Positions 32,768 to 41,569 of a stretch of DNA of 60,094 bases are shown in pieces. Numbering within the stretch: position 1 is the stretch's first letter; each line of letters opens with the position of its first letter. A model generated the notes under the pieces. That model ran no database searches. It saw only the letters and a list, made by a program, of their open reading frames with translations, and was not told where the DNA came from. A program made the position numbers and the translations under genes. Location: the NCBI GenBank assembly GCA_002730525.1, contig PCAK01000024.1, positions 1 through 60,094 on the forward strand, in the 5' to 3' direction. Origin of the DNA: Acidobacteriota bacterium (GTDB lineage: Bacteria > Acidobacteriota > Vicinamibacteria > Vicinamibacterales > UBA823).

Positions 32768-34033
32768 ATGCGATACAAGTACACCCGGTTCACCGGTGAG
32801 GATCTCGAAGGGCTCGACCTCGAAGAGATCCTCTCGAAGCTGTCCGACCTGCTGCTCTCCAGCGGGTTCGACAGCCCGCATGGAGAGCCGGACGACGAGG
32901 GCGATCACACCCTGCAGTCGCTGCACGACGCCATTCTCGAAGCGATTCTCGGCGGCGACCTGCTACCCGACGAAACGGTCGAGCGGCTGCTCGGCGATCC
33001 CGTGGACGTCGACAGCCAGACCCAACTCGAAGAGCTGATTCAGCAGATCATCGAACGGATGGCGCAGCAAGGCTACATCACGATGAGTCCCGATCTCGAC
33101 GCCGAGCGCGAGCATCGAGCGGGCGGTGAGGGCATGTCGCAGGACGACGCCGACGTGCAGTTCGAGATCACCGACAAGAGCCTGGACTTCCTCGGCTACC
33201 GTGCCCTCCGCGACCTGTTGGGCTCGGTCGGACGCAGCAGTTTCGGCCGTCACGACACGCGTGACCAGGCGACCGGCGTCGAGGCCAGCGGCGCGATCAA
33301 GCCGTACGAGTTCGGCGACACGCTCAACCTCGACCCGAGTGGGACGATCCTGAACGCGGTTCAGCGCGCCGGCCTGCCGACCGGTGGGGGCACGGCCGGC
33401 ATCGACGTCGAGTACGACGACCTGGTCGTGAACCAGGGCGAGTACCAGAGTTCGTGCGCGACGGTGCTGATGCTCGACTGCAGCCACAGCATGATCCTGT
33501 ACGGCGAGGATCGGTTCACGCCCGCCAAGCGGGTCGCGCTGGCGCTGACCAACCTCATCCGCCGGCAGTACCCCGGCGACGCCCTCCAGGTGGTCCTGTT
33601 CCACGATTCGGCCGAGGAAATTCCGATCAAGCAGCTGGCGCGGGTGCGCGTGGGGCCGTACTACACGAACACCCGCGAGGGCCTGCGGCTGGCGCGCCGG
33701 ATGCTCGAACGCCAGCAGAAGGACATGCGGCAGATCATCATGATCACCGACGGCAAGCCCTCGGCGCTGACACAGCCCGACGGCCGGATCTACCGGAACG
33801 CGTTCGGCCTCGACCCGCTCATCGTCTCCGAGACGTTCGCCGAGGTCGCGGCCTGCCGCAAGGCTGGCATCCTCATCAACACGTTCATGCTGGCGCGCGA
33901 CTACGACCTGGTCAGCTTCGTCCGCCGAGTCGCCAAGATCTGCCACGGCAAGGCCTACTTCACGACGCCGTACAGCCTCGGTCAGTACGTCCTCATGGAC
34001 TACATGAACAACAAGACGAAGACGATCCACTGA
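32768..34033 (+). CDS. VWA-domain partner of the AAA+ ATPase
   Basis: A 421-residue protein. Residues 1-220 are helical and acidic ([28 protein letters not shown]). The C-terminal VWA domain carries the metal-ion-dependent adhesion site DCSHS (237-241), a conserved Thr in YYTNTREGL and Asp in [10 protein letters not shown]. It has no signal peptide and so is cytoplasmic. It lies in one operon with the AAA+ gene; the pair resembles ChlI/ChlD and RavA/ViaA-like systems. The tail [21 protein letters not shown] is strongly hydrophobic and aromatic. Confidence 0.88.
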   Translation: MRYKYTRFTGEDLEGLDLEEILSKLSDLLLSSGFDSPHGEPDDEGDHTLQSLHDAILEAILGGDLLPDETVERLLGDPVDVDSQTQLEELIQQIIERMAQQGYITMSPDLDAEREHRAGGEGMSQDDADVQFEITDKSLDFLGYRALRDLLGSVGRSSFGRHDTRDQATGVEASGAIKPYEFGDTLNLDPSGTILNAVQRAGLPTGGGTAGIDVEYDDLVVNQGEYQSSCATVLMLDCSHSMILYGEDRFTPAKRVALALTNLIRRQYPGDALQVVLFHDSAEEIPIKQLARVRVGPYYTNTREGLRLARRMLERQQKDMRQIIMITDGKPSALTQPDGRIYRNAFGLDPLIVSETFAEVAACRKAGILINTFMLARDYDLVSFVRRVAKICHGKAYFTTPYSLGQYVLMDYMNNKTKTIH

Positions 34034-34059
34034 CCGCGCGTGCGCGGACGACCCTGGCC

Positions 34060-34692
34060 ATGCTGCCGCCCTCTATCCCGATCTTCCCGCTCCCCAACGT
34101 CGTCCTGTTTCCCAACGTCTTCCTCCCGCTCCACATCTTCGAACAGCGGTTTCGGGAGATGGTGGCGGACGCGGTTGCGGGCGACCGCATCATCGGGATG
34201 GTCCTGCTGCGGCCGGGCTGGGAGGAGGATTACCAGGGCCGGCCGCCGGTCTATCCCGTCGGCTGTGCGGGCCTGATCACGAACTTCGAGCAGCTGGACG
34301 ACGGCCGCTACAACATCATCCTTCGCGGGATGCAGAAGTTCCGGATCGGCGACGAGGACGACCGGCGCAGCTATCGGCAGGCGCGCGTGGAAGGCATCGC
34401 GGAGCCGATCGACGATACCGTCCGAGAGGCGATCCGTCGCGACCGCGGACGGTTGGAGGCCGTGGTCGCGAAGGGCCTGCGCCAGGCCGGCACGGAAGGC
34501 CAGGTGCCCACCTCGATGCCCGACGAGGATCTCGTCAACGCGCTGGCCCAGTACCTCGATCTCGAGCCGGTCGAGAAGCAGGCGCTGCTCGAACGCGACG
34601 GCCCACTGGCCCGCTGCGAATCGCTGATCGAGCTGCTGGAGATGAAGATGCTACTGGCCAGCCACGCCGGACAGCCTTACGAGGTGCAGTGA
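34060..34692 (+). CDS. Lon N-terminal substrate-binding (LAN) domain protein
   Basis: A 210-residue protein from ATG 34060. The LON substrate-binding fold is complete: IPIFPLPNVVLFPNVFLPLHIFEQRFREMVADAV, IGMVLLRPGWEEDYQGRPPVYPVGCAGLI and DGRYNIILRGMQKFRI. It has no AAA+ or protease domain, as in the widespread stand-alone YcaN-like proteins. Placed 26 bases after the AAA+/VWA pair, it may recognise clients for that pair; this is inference. The last 16 bases overlap the convergent ypdA-like gene. Confidence 0.88.
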   Translation: MLPPSIPIFPLPNVVLFPNVFLPLHIFEQRFREMVADAVAGDRIIGMVLLRPGWEEDYQGRPPVYPVGCAGLITNFEQLDDGRYNIILRGMQKFRIGDEDDRRSYRQARVEGIAEPIDDTVREAIRRDRGRLEAVVAKGLRQAGTEGQVPTSMPDEDLVNALAQYLDLEPVEKQALLERDGPLARCESLIELLEMKMLLASHAGQPYEVQ

Positions 34693-35687
34693 GAAGCGGC
34701 TAGCCGCTTCGCGATCGCGTCAATGACCACCTGGCCGTGAAAGCGGCCGTTCTCGATGAAGATCCGCCCGCTGTGCACGCCGGTGAGGGCGGTGCCGGCG
34801 ATGTAGAAGCCGGGCACGTTCGACTCGAGCGTCGCCGCATCGTGCTCCGGCACGAAGGTCTCCGGATCCAGCCGCACGCCCGCCTGTCGCATCAGCGTCG
34901 AGTCGGTGCGGTAGCCGGTCATCAACAAGACGTGATCGGCCGGCAGGACCTCGGGGCGCCCCCGGGTCTCGACGACGACTTCGCGGGGGTGGATCTCCCG
35001 CACGTCGGTCTCGAAACGCGCCGGAATCGATCCTTCCGCGATCCGATTCTCGATGTCCGGTCGCACCCAGTACTTGATCGAGCGGCCCAGCTCGGCGTGA
35101 CGATGCACCAGTGTCACCTGCGCACCGGCGCGGTACAGCTCCAGCGCGGCCTCGGCGGCCGAGTTCTTGCCCCCCACCACCACCACGCGCTGCCGGTAGT
35201 AGCGATGGGCCTCGTCGTAGTAGTGCGAGACATGCGGCAGGTCCTCGCCGGGAATACCCAACAGGTTGGGATGGTCGTAGCAGCCGATCGCCAGCACGAC
35301 CGTTCGCGCGTCGAGCTGCCGCTCGGCTCCTTCGGACGACCGGATGTCGACCGTGAAGGTCTCGGTACCGCTCGCCTGCGGCGGGTGCACCGCGGTCACT
35401 TGCTCCCCCAGCTCCACCGACAGCGCGTGGGCATCGGCGACGCGACGGTAGTAGCGCAGCGACTCCAGCCGGGTCGGCTTGTCGTAGGGCGTCACGAACG
35501 GCATCCCGCCGATCTCCAGCAACTCAGGCGTCGTGAAGAACACCATCTGCTTCGGAAAGTTGAACAGCGAATTGACCAGCACGCCCTTCTCGAGGACGGT
35601 GTAATCGAGCCCGTGCTGCTTGGCGGCGATGGCGGCGGCGAGCCCGGCCGGGCCGGCGCCGATGATGATCACGTCACGTGGCGACAT
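34677..35687 (-). CDS. ypdA: YpdA-type putative bacillithiol-disulfide reductase
   Basis: A 336-residue FAD/NADPH protein. The FAD site is VIIIGAGPAGLAAAIAAKQHGL; the NADPH site is VVVVGGKNSAAEAALELYRAGAQVTLVHR; the closing motif is YIAGTALTGVHSGRIFIENGR. The stretch GVLVNSLFNFPKQMVFFTTPELLEIGG is characteristic of YpdA. It has no CxxC pair, as expected, since YpdA works with a single Cys. YpdA regenerates bacillithiol from its disulfide; some Acidobacteria are known to carry bacillithiol synthesis genes, so the reaction is plausible here, but none of those genes are in this window. Confidence 0.88.
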   Translation of the reverse strand: MSPRDVIIIGAGPAGLAAAIAAKQHGLDYTVLEKGVLVNSLFNFPKQMVFFTTPELLEIGGMPFVTPYDKPTRLESLRYYRRVADAHALSVELGEQVTAVHPPQASGTETFTVDIRSSEGAERQLDARTVVLAIGCYDHPNLLGIPGEDLPHVSHYYDEAHRYYRQRVVVVGGKNSAAEAALELYRAGAQVTLVHRHAELGRSIKYWVRPDIENRIAEGSIPARFETDVREIHPREVVVETRGRPEVLPADHVLLMTGYRTDSTLMRQAGVRLDPETFVPEHDAATLESNVPGFYIAGTALTGVHSGRIFIENGRFHGQVVIDAIAKRLAASHCTS

Positions 35688-35723
35688 TCCGAGAGCGTCC
35701 TCCTGGATGCGGTCGGGTGAGCG

Positions 35724-36983
35724 CTAGAACCCACCCGCCGACTTCTCGAAATTCAACCGGTCGACGGCCACGCGGCCGTTGCTGATCACGAGCAAGACGT
35801 CCTCGACGACACCGACGTCCGCCAACGGGTCGGCGGCGACGGCGATGAGGTCGGCCTCGAGGCCGGCCTCGATCGCCCCGGTGCGGCGTTCCAGACGCAG
35901 CAACTCGGCCGCCGTCACCGTCGCGGCCTGGATCGCCTCCAGCGGCGTGAGGCCCATGTCGACGAATGCGCCGATCTCGTGGGAGATCCGCGTCAAACTC
36001 GACGGCCCGTAGCTGGTGTCGCTGCCCGTCACGAGCCGGACGCCGATCGCGTGCGCCCGCGCGACCACGTCGCGCAGTCGCGGCAGCATGTGCCGGCCCC
36101 GCACTCGCAGGGCGGGCACGTCGTAGTCGCCCCCGGCCTCGCTCACGTCGACGACGGTCATGTAAGTCGGCACGAGGAAGGTGCCGTTGGCCTCCATCAG
36201 GCGCAGCGTCCGATCGCTCAGGTAGGTGCCGTGCTCGATGCTGCGCACGCCGGCGCTAACGGCGGCGTAGGCGCCCTCGTCTCCGTGGGCGTGCGCTTCG
36301 ACGGGCACGCCGCCGGCCGCGGCTTCCTCGACGATGGCGCGGACTTCGGCTTCGGTGAGCACCTGCTTTCGCGGGTCGGTCCCCACCAGGCCGGCGCGCT
36401 CGGTCGCGGCCGTCTTGATGACACCGACGCCGTGCTCCAGATTGATCCGGACCAGCAGCCGCAGCTTCTCGATGGTGTCAACTCGCGGGAGCAGGTCGGC
36501 CAACTTCGGATCGGCCACGATGGCGCTGCCGATCTCCGCACGCACGAAGATCCCGGCGGGCACGACGTCGGGCCCCGCGATCACGCCGCGCGCGGCCAAG
36601 GTCTCCAGCGCCACGTCGTTGTAGGTCGCGCCGCCGGCGCTGCGCACCGTCGTGACCCCGGACTCGAGCGCGCGCCGCGCCGCATCGAGACTGGCCAGGT
36701 GCGTGTGGGCGTCGATCAGGCCGGGCAGCAGGTGATTGCCGCGCACGTCGATCACCCGGACGCCGTCCGGCGGTGCCTCACCGATCGAGGAGATCACGCC
36801 GTCTCGGACGACCACGCTGCTCGGCGCGGAGATCGATCCGGTGCGCACGTCGACGATGCGCGCGTTGACGAGCGCCAGCGGCTCCGCCGGCGCCGGCCGC
36901 TGCTGGGCGCGCAGGCCCTCATCTGATCCGCAGGCGACCACCAGGCCGAGTGCCCACCCGACATGCTGAAGTGTCCGGTTCAT
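35724..36983 (-). CDS. Exported metal-dependent amidohydrolase
   Basis: A 419-residue protein with a signal peptide (MNRTLQHVGWALGLVVACG...). Amidohydrolase metal ligands are seen: HTH in LPGLIDAHTHLASL, the bridging Lys in GVIKTAATERAGL, His in EAHAHGDEG and SIEHGTYLS, and Asp in VTGSDTSYG. Such imidazolonepropionase/Xaa-Pro-dipeptidase-like enzymes occur in many exported copies in Acidobacteria and hydrolyse peptides or cyclic amides. Cys18 of the signal region (VVACGS) could be a lipobox Cys, making it a lipoprotein. Followed by ypdA; preceded by an exported unknown protein on the same strand. Confidence 0.88.
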   Translation of the reverse strand: MNRTLQHVGWALGLVVACGSDEGLRAQQRPAPAEPLALVNARIVDVRTGSISAPSSVVVRDGVISSIGEAPPDGVRVIDVRGNHLLPGLIDAHTHLASLDAARRALESGVTTVRSAGGATYNDVALETLAARGVIAGPDVVPAGIFVRAEIGSAIVADPKLADLLPRVDTIEKLRLLVRINLEHGVGVIKTAATERAGLVGTDPRKQVLTEAEVRAIVEEAAAGGVPVEAHAHGDEGAYAAVSAGVRSIEHGTYLSDRTLRLMEANGTFLVPTYMTVVDVSEAGGDYDVPALRVRGRHMLPRLRDVVARAHAIGVRLVTGSDTSYGPSSLTRISHEIGAFVDMGLTPLEAIQAATVTAAELLRLERRTGAIEAGLEADLIAVAADPLADVGVVEDVLLVISNGRVAVDRLNFEKSAGGF

Positions 36984-37055
36984 GTCATACCTCTCGCGCC
37001 GAGCCCAGCCGGGCGGACGCGCGCGTCGTGCGTACCGATGCCGTGCGTGACGCCG

Positions 37056-37664
37056 TCAGCGAGGGCGGTACTCGACCTCGACGTTGCTGACGATCGCGAT
37101 CGGCCGACCGGGCGACTGGAACGTGTCCCGGCCGTCGATCCGGATGACCTCGAGCAGCTCGCCGAGAATGCTGACCTCGGTGATCTCCGCCGGAACCGTC
37201 ACGACGACCCGCTCGAGGTCGACGGGCGCGACCGCCTTGACGCCACGCGGGCCCGCTCCGCCATCGATCCGGTCGACCAGGTCGTCCGCGTTCCGAAACT
37301 CGCTCTGGACGACGCCACGGGCGAGGAGCGCCCCGTCGGCCGTGAGCACGCCGACCGTTGCCGTATAACGCGCGAAGGCACGACCCGCCCGGATCTGGTC
37401 CTCGGAGTAGGTGTGCCGATTGGACAGGTCGAACGTCAGCGTTGCCTCGCCGCGATGAGGCGGGATGGTCACGATGATCCCGCTGATCGGATCCCGCCCG
37501 GTCAGCACGTCGCAGAAGCGACGCTCCGTCGTGAGGCCCCGGCCGAGCATCGACGGACAGGCGACCTCCGCCGGCTCGGGTTGAGCCCGCAACTCGACGC
37601 CGACGGTCGCCACAACGAGCCCGAGGCACAGCGCCCATCGATACGTGGGACCCCTGGCGACCAC
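37056..37664 (-). CDS. Exported protein of unknown function
   Basis: A 202-residue protein from GTG 37664, which lies 4 bases after the folE stop; the longer frame inside folE is rejected. The signal peptide is YRWALCLGLVVATVGVELRAQ. The mature part starts with a possible disulfide loop (VACPSMLGRGLTTERRFCDVL), followed by a beta-rich domain (GIIVTIPPHRGEATLTFDLSNRHTY ... TYSEDQIRAGRAFARYTATVGVLTADG) that ends with VSNVEVEYRPR. I do not recognise the family. Tight spacing to folE suggests cotranscription. Confidence 0.78.
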   Translation of the reverse strand: MVARGPTYRWALCLGLVVATVGVELRAQPEPAEVACPSMLGRGLTTERRFCDVLTGRDPISGIIVTIPPHRGEATLTFDLSNRHTYSEDQIRAGRAFARYTATVGVLTADGALLARGVVQSEFRNADDLVDRIDGGAGPRGVKAVAPVDLERVVVTVPAEITEVSILGELLEVIRIDGRDTFQSPGRPIAIVSNVEVEYRPR

Positions 37665-37668
37665 GACG

Positions 37669-38292
37669 TCAGACTTCCTCGGCGACACACGCCGCGCCTT
37701 GCTCGGACATCGCACTCCACGACGTGGCCCCGCCGCGCCGGCGGATGAGCTCGAGGAACTCCATCCGGGTGCGCGCATCCTCGCGCAACACGCCGTGCAT
37801 GGCGCTCGTCACCGCCGTGGAGTTCTGCTTCTGGACACCCCGCATCGACATGCACAGGTGGGTCGCTTCGAGCACGACCGCGACGCCGAGCGGGTTGAGG
37901 GTCTCGCGGAGGGTGTTGGCGATCTGATTGGTCAGCCGCTCCTGGACCTGCAACCGGCGGCTGAAGACCTCGACCAGGCGCGGAATCTTGCTGAGCCCGA
38001 TGACCTTGCCACGGGGCACGTAGGCGACGTGGCACTTTCCGAAGAACGGCAAGAGGTGATGCTCGCACAGCGAATAGAAATCGATGTCCTTCACGATCAC
38101 CATTTCGCTGTAGTCGACGTCGAACAAGGCGCCATTGAGCACGGTCGCCACATCGGCGTCGTAGCCCGACGTGAGGAACTTCAGCGCCCGTTCGACCCGC
38201 TCCGGCGTCCGCGCCAGACCATCCCGCGTCGGGTCCTCCCCGAGTTCCGCCAGGAGCGTCCGGACGAGATCGCGCATCGAATCATTGTACAT
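37669..38292 (-). CDS. folE: GTP cyclohydrolase I
   Basis: A 207-residue enzyme from ATG 38292; ATG 38277 would remove five residues. It converts GTP to 7,8-dihydroneopterin triphosphate for folate or queuosine synthesis. Conserved blocks are [52 protein letters not shown] (zinc Cys and His), [23 protein letters not shown] and [24 protein letters not shown] (second zinc Cys). Length is a little above the short bacterial form because of a C-terminal extension ([12 protein letters not shown]). A 44-base direct duplication lies immediately upstream. Confidence 0.95.
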   Translation of the reverse strand: MYNDSMRDLVRTLLAELGEDPTRDGLARTPERVERALKFLTSGYDADVATVLNGALFDVDYSEMVIVKDIDFYSLCEHHLLPFFGKCHVAYVPRGKVIGLSKIPRLVEVFSRRLQVQERLTNQIANTLRETLNPLGVAVVLEATHLCMSMRGVQKQNSTAVTSAMHGVLREDARTRMEFLELIRRRGGATSWSAMSEQGAACVAEEV

Positions 38293-38305
38293 GAGCGGTA
38301 GCGGC

Positions 38306-38397
38306 GGTGAGGCCGAGGCGCGAAGCACGGGAGTCGGGTGGCGCGGCCCGCGACGGTGAGGCGAGGCACGTGGCACGGGAGTCGGGTGGCGCGGCCC
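38306..38397. repeat. Direct duplication of about 44 bases upstream of folE
   Basis: Two near-identical units, 38306-38349 and 38355-38397, share ggtgaggc...gaggc and then gcacgggagtcgggtggc plus gcggccc without change, with only a few differences between. They lie just upstream of the folE start and overlap the REP-like palindrome that follows. Probably a recent local duplication of part of a repeat element. Confidence 0.65.
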
Positions 38398-38437
38398 TTC
38401 AGGGCCGCGATTCGCAGGGCTCAAGCCCTGCGCCACC
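38391..38437. repeat. REP-like palindromes
   Basis: gcggcccttcagggccgc (38391-38408) and gcagggctcaagccctgc (38414-38431) followed by gccacc, ending at the stop codon of the next gene. Same family as at 6.6, 26.9, 29.5 and 52.4 kb. Confidence 0.65.
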
Positions 38438-39286
38438 TTAGTACTCGTAGAAGCCGCGGCCGCTCTTGCGGCCGAGGCGACCGGCCAGCACCATCCGCTT
38501 GAGGAGCGGCGGCGGCGCGTAGGCCGGCTCCTTGAACTCCTGAAACATGATCTCGGCGATGTAGTAGGTCGTGTCGAGCCCGACGAAGTCCAGCAACGTG
38601 AGCGGCCCCATCGGGTGGCCACACCCGAGCGTCATCCCCTTGTCGATGTCTTCGGCGGTGCCGATCCCCCGCTCGTAGGCGCGAATGGCGTCGAGCAGGA
38701 AGGGCACGAGCAACCGATTGACGATGAACCCGGGCCGGTCGGGCGCCGTGATCGGCTGCTTGCCCAACGACTCGGCAAACGCGAACACGGCCTGGTAGGT
38801 CGCGTCACTCGTCGTCAGCGCGCGGACCACCTCGACCAGCTTCATGATCGGCACCGGGTTGAAGAAGTGCAGCCCGGCAAACCGATCCGGCCGCTTGGTC
38901 GCGGCCGCAATCTCGGTGACGCAGAGCGACGAGGTATTCGACGCGAAGATCGTCGCATCGCCCACAACGCCTTCGACGGCGGCGAACGCCTCGCGCTTGG
39001 CGTCGAGATTCTCCACGATCGCTTCGATGACCAGATCGCACGCGCTCAGATCCTCGACGCGGGTCGTGCCGCTCAGACGGCCGCGTGTCTCGTCACGCAC
39101 CTCACTGGTCAGCTTGCCCTTCTTGACGCCGGCCTCGAGAAACGCGTCGATGCGGCCGAGGCCGGCGGCGAGCGCACCCTCGTCGACTTCCCGGACGACC
39201 GTGCGGTAGCCCGCCTGCGCGCACACTTGCGCGATCCCCGATCCCATCAGCCCGCACCCGAGTACCCCGACCGTCTGCATCGTCAT
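38438..39286 (-). CDS. 3-hydroxybutyryl-CoA dehydrogenase family protein
   Basis: A 282-residue enzyme from ATG 39286. The NAD site is [21 protein letters not shown]; the catalytic segment is [39 protein letters not shown]; the C-terminal domain has [23 protein letters not shown] and [19 protein letters not shown]. It oxidises 3-hydroxyacyl-CoA with NAD+. It follows a thiolase gene by 20 bases, so the two steps are encoded together. The sequence differs enough from the box-cluster copy (20221-21066) that they are not a recent duplication. Confidence 0.92.
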   Translation of the reverse strand: MTMQTVGVLGCGLMGSGIAQVCAQAGYRTVVREVDEGALAAGLGRIDAFLEAGVKKGKLTSEVRDETRGRLSGTTRVEDLSACDLVIEAIVENLDAKREAFAAVEGVVGDATIFASNTSSLCVTEIAAATKRPDRFAGLHFFNPVPIMKLVEVVRALTTSDATYQAVFAFAESLGKQPITAPDRPGFIVNRLLVPFLLDAIRAYERGIGTAEDIDKGMTLGCGHPMGPLTLLDFVGLDTTYYIAEIMFQEFKEPAYAPPPLLKRMVLAGRLGRKSGRGFYEY

Positions 39287-39306
39287 CTCTGCCTCCGCAC
39301 TTCGAT

Positions 39307-40488
39307 TCACGCCGCTTCGACCAGCGCCGCGATCCCCTGTCCCCCACCGATGCACGCGGTCGCAATGCCGCGCCGCAGCCCGCGCCTTCGCAGCTCGAGC
39401 AGCAGCGTCAGCAACAGCCGGGTGCCGGTCATACCGAGCGGATGCCCCAGCGCAATCGCGCCGCCGTTGACGTTTACGCGGTCGCGGTCCAGCGCGAGCG
39501 CCTGCTCCACCGCCAGGTACTGGCCGGCGAACGCCTCGTTGACTTCAACCAGATCGATGTCGCCCAACGAGAGGCCGGCCTTCTCCAGCAACTGCCGCGT
39601 CGCCGGTACCGGCCCGAGGCCCATCAACCTCGGCTCGACACCGGTCACGGCCCACCCGACCAGGCGGCCCAGCGGACTGAGCGCCCGGCGTTCGACCGCC
39701 GCCTCGGAGGCCAGGACCAGCGCGGCGCCGCCGTCGACGATCCCACTGGCGTTGCCGGCCGTCACGGTGCCGTCCTTCGTGAACGCGGGCGGCAGCGATG
39801 CCAGCGTGTCGAGCGTCGTGTCGGGCCGCAGGTGGTCGTCGCGCGCGACGGTGACCGGTCCCTTGCGAGTCTCGACCTCGACCGGCACCACTTCCTCGCC
39901 GAGCCGCCCTTCGTCCCACGCCCGTGCCGCCAACTGCTGGCTCCGCAGCGCGTAGGCATCCTGCGCCGCGCGGTCGATGCCGTACTCCGCCGCGCAGTTC
40001 TCGGCGGTGTCGGCCATGGTGCACCCACTCACCGGGTCGAGCAGACCGGACCAGAGCGAATCCTCGAGCTCGCCGTTGCCCAGCCGGAGGCCACTGCGCA
40101 TCCCCCGCACGACATGCGGCGCCTGCGTCATGTTCTCCATGCCGCCGGCCAACACGACCTCCGCTTCCTCGAGCTGGAGATGCTGGGCGCCCGTCACGGC
40201 CGCCTGCAGGCCCGAGCCACAGAGCCGGTTGACCGTCAACGCCGGCACCTCGATCGGAAGCCCCGCCTTGAGGCCCACGTGGCGCGCACCGTAGATGGCG
40301 TCGCTGCTCGTCTGCTGGACGTTGCCGAAGACAACGTGGTCGATCCATGCGGGCTCGACGCCGCTGCGATCCATAGCGGCGCGCGACGCGATGGCGCCCA
40401 GCTCGATCGCGGACAGGTCCTTGAACATCCCGACATGGCGGGTCATCGGCGTCCGCGCGCCGCCCACGATATGGACCGGTCCGTGCAT
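39307..40488 (-). CDS. Thiolase (acetyl-CoA C-acyltransferase)
   Basis: A 393-residue thiolase. The nucleophile Cys90 is in TVNRLCGSGLQA; later landmarks are VNEAFAGQYLAVEQ, NVNGGAIALGHPLGMTGTR and the second active Cys in TACIGGGQGIA. It cleaves 3-oxoacyl-CoA to acetyl-CoA and a shorter acyl-CoA, or runs in reverse. Together with the following 3-hydroxyacyl-CoA dehydrogenase it forms a beta-oxidation or 3-oxoadipyl-CoA thiolysis module. A second, distinct thiolase lies two genes upstream in the same run. Confidence 0.92.
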   Translation of the reverse strand: MHGPVHIVGGARTPMTRHVGMFKDLSAIELGAIASRAAMDRSGVEPAWIDHVVFGNVQQTSSDAIYGARHVGLKAGLPIEVPALTVNRLCGSGLQAAVTGAQHLQLEEAEVVLAGGMENMTQAPHVVRGMRSGLRLGNGELEDSLWSGLLDPVSGCTMADTAENCAAEYGIDRAAQDAYALRSQQLAARAWDEGRLGEEVVPVEVETRKGPVTVARDDHLRPDTTLDTLASLPPAFTKDGTVTAGNASGIVDGGAALVLASEAAVERRALSPLGRLVGWAVTGVEPRLMGLGPVPATRQLLEKAGLSLGDIDLVEVNEAFAGQYLAVEQALALDRDRVNVNGGAIALGHPLGMTGTRLLLTLLLELRRRGLRRGIATACIGGGQGIAALVEAA

Positions 40489-40494
40489 CGCGCG

Positions 40495-41553
40495 CTACGC
40501 TCCGCCCGCGCCGATCGCCGCGACGACGGCGTCCCCGGTCTCCCGGGTCCCTAGTGTGCCCCCGATATCGCGCGGCCCCTGCCCCGCGCGCACCACGTCG
40601 GCCACAGCCTGCTCGATCGACGCGGCGTCGTCCGCAAGCCCGAGGTCGTCGAGCATGAGCGCCGACGACAGAATGGCGCCGATCGGATTGGCGACGTTCT
40701 TGCCGGCGTACTTGGGCGCGGAGCCGTGGACTGGCTCGAACATCGACGTTCGACCCGGGTGGAGGTTGCCCGACGCCGCCATTCCCAGGCCGCCCTGCAA
40801 CTGCGCGCCGAGGTCGGTGACGATGTCGCCGAACATGTTGTTCGTGACGATCACGTCGAACTGCGCCGGGTTCTTCACGAGCTGCATCGCCATCGCGTCG
40901 ATGAACAGATGCCACGCCTCGACCGTCGGATACTGCGGCGCCATTTCCTCGAACACGCGCTGCCAGAGCGCGTGGCCGTGCCTGAGCGCGTTGCTCTTGT
41001 CGGCCATGCACAGCCGGCGCCGGGGGGTCTTCGCCGCGTACTCGAACGCATGCTTGATGATGCGGTGGACGCCCTTGTAGGTGTTGATCTCCTCCTGCAC
41101 GGCGATCTCGTCTGGCGTGCCGGCCTTGAACCGTCCGCCGACGCCGACGTACATCCCCTCGGTGTTCTCGCGAAACACGACGAAGTTCACTTCATCGGGG
41201 CCGCAGCCCTTCAGTGGACAGAAGCGGGCGTCGAGCAGCTTCACCGGCCGGTAGTTCACGTAGAGGTCGAGCTTGAAGCGCGTCTCGAGGAGAATCTCGC
41301 GGGCGTGCCGCATGTCGGGGATGCGGGGATCGCCGAGCGCGCCGATAAAGATCGCGTCGAACTCCTCCTGCAGCATCCGGTGACCGTCGGGCGGCATCGC
41401 CACGCCGGTCTCGAGGTAGTGGTCGGCCCCGTAGGGCAGCGTTTCGAGCTGGAATTGGCGGCCGAACCGCCGACCGACCGCCTCGACGACCTTCACGGCC
41501 TCCGACGTCACATCGACCCCGATGCCGTCTCCAGGAATGACTGCAATCTTCAT
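40495..41553 (-). CDS. Isopropylmalate/isocitrate dehydrogenase-like enzyme
   Basis: A 352-residue enzyme from ATG 41553 (MKIAVIPGDGIGVDVTSEAV); ATG 41559 is also possible. It belongs to the beta-decarboxylating dehydrogenases: substrate arginines in REILLETRFKLDLYVNYRPVK, FVVFRENTEGMYVGVGGR, the catalytic Lys in MADKSNALRHG, the metal Asp in VTNNMFGDIVTDLGAQLQGGLGMA, and FEPVHGSAPKYAGKNVANPIG. It oxidatively decarboxylates a 2-hydroxy acid such as 3-isopropylmalate, isocitrate or tartrate. Its setting between two thiolases, away from leuACD, argues that it may not be the leucine enzyme. Confidence 0.88.
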   Translation of the reverse strand: MKIAVIPGDGIGVDVTSEAVKVVEAVGRRFGRQFQLETLPYGADHYLETGVAMPPDGHRMLQEEFDAIFIGALGDPRIPDMRHAREILLETRFKLDLYVNYRPVKLLDARFCPLKGCGPDEVNFVVFRENTEGMYVGVGGRFKAGTPDEIAVQEEINTYKGVHRIIKHAFEYAAKTPRRRLCMADKSNALRHGHALWQRVFEEMAPQYPTVEAWHLFIDAMAMQLVKNPAQFDVIVTNNMFGDIVTDLGAQLQGGLGMAASGNLHPGRTSMFEPVHGSAPKYAGKNVANPIGAILSSALMLDDLGLADDAASIEQAVADVVRAGQGPRDIGGTLGTRETGDAVVAAIGAGGA

Positions 41554-41569
41554 CAGCATGTCTCGGGCG

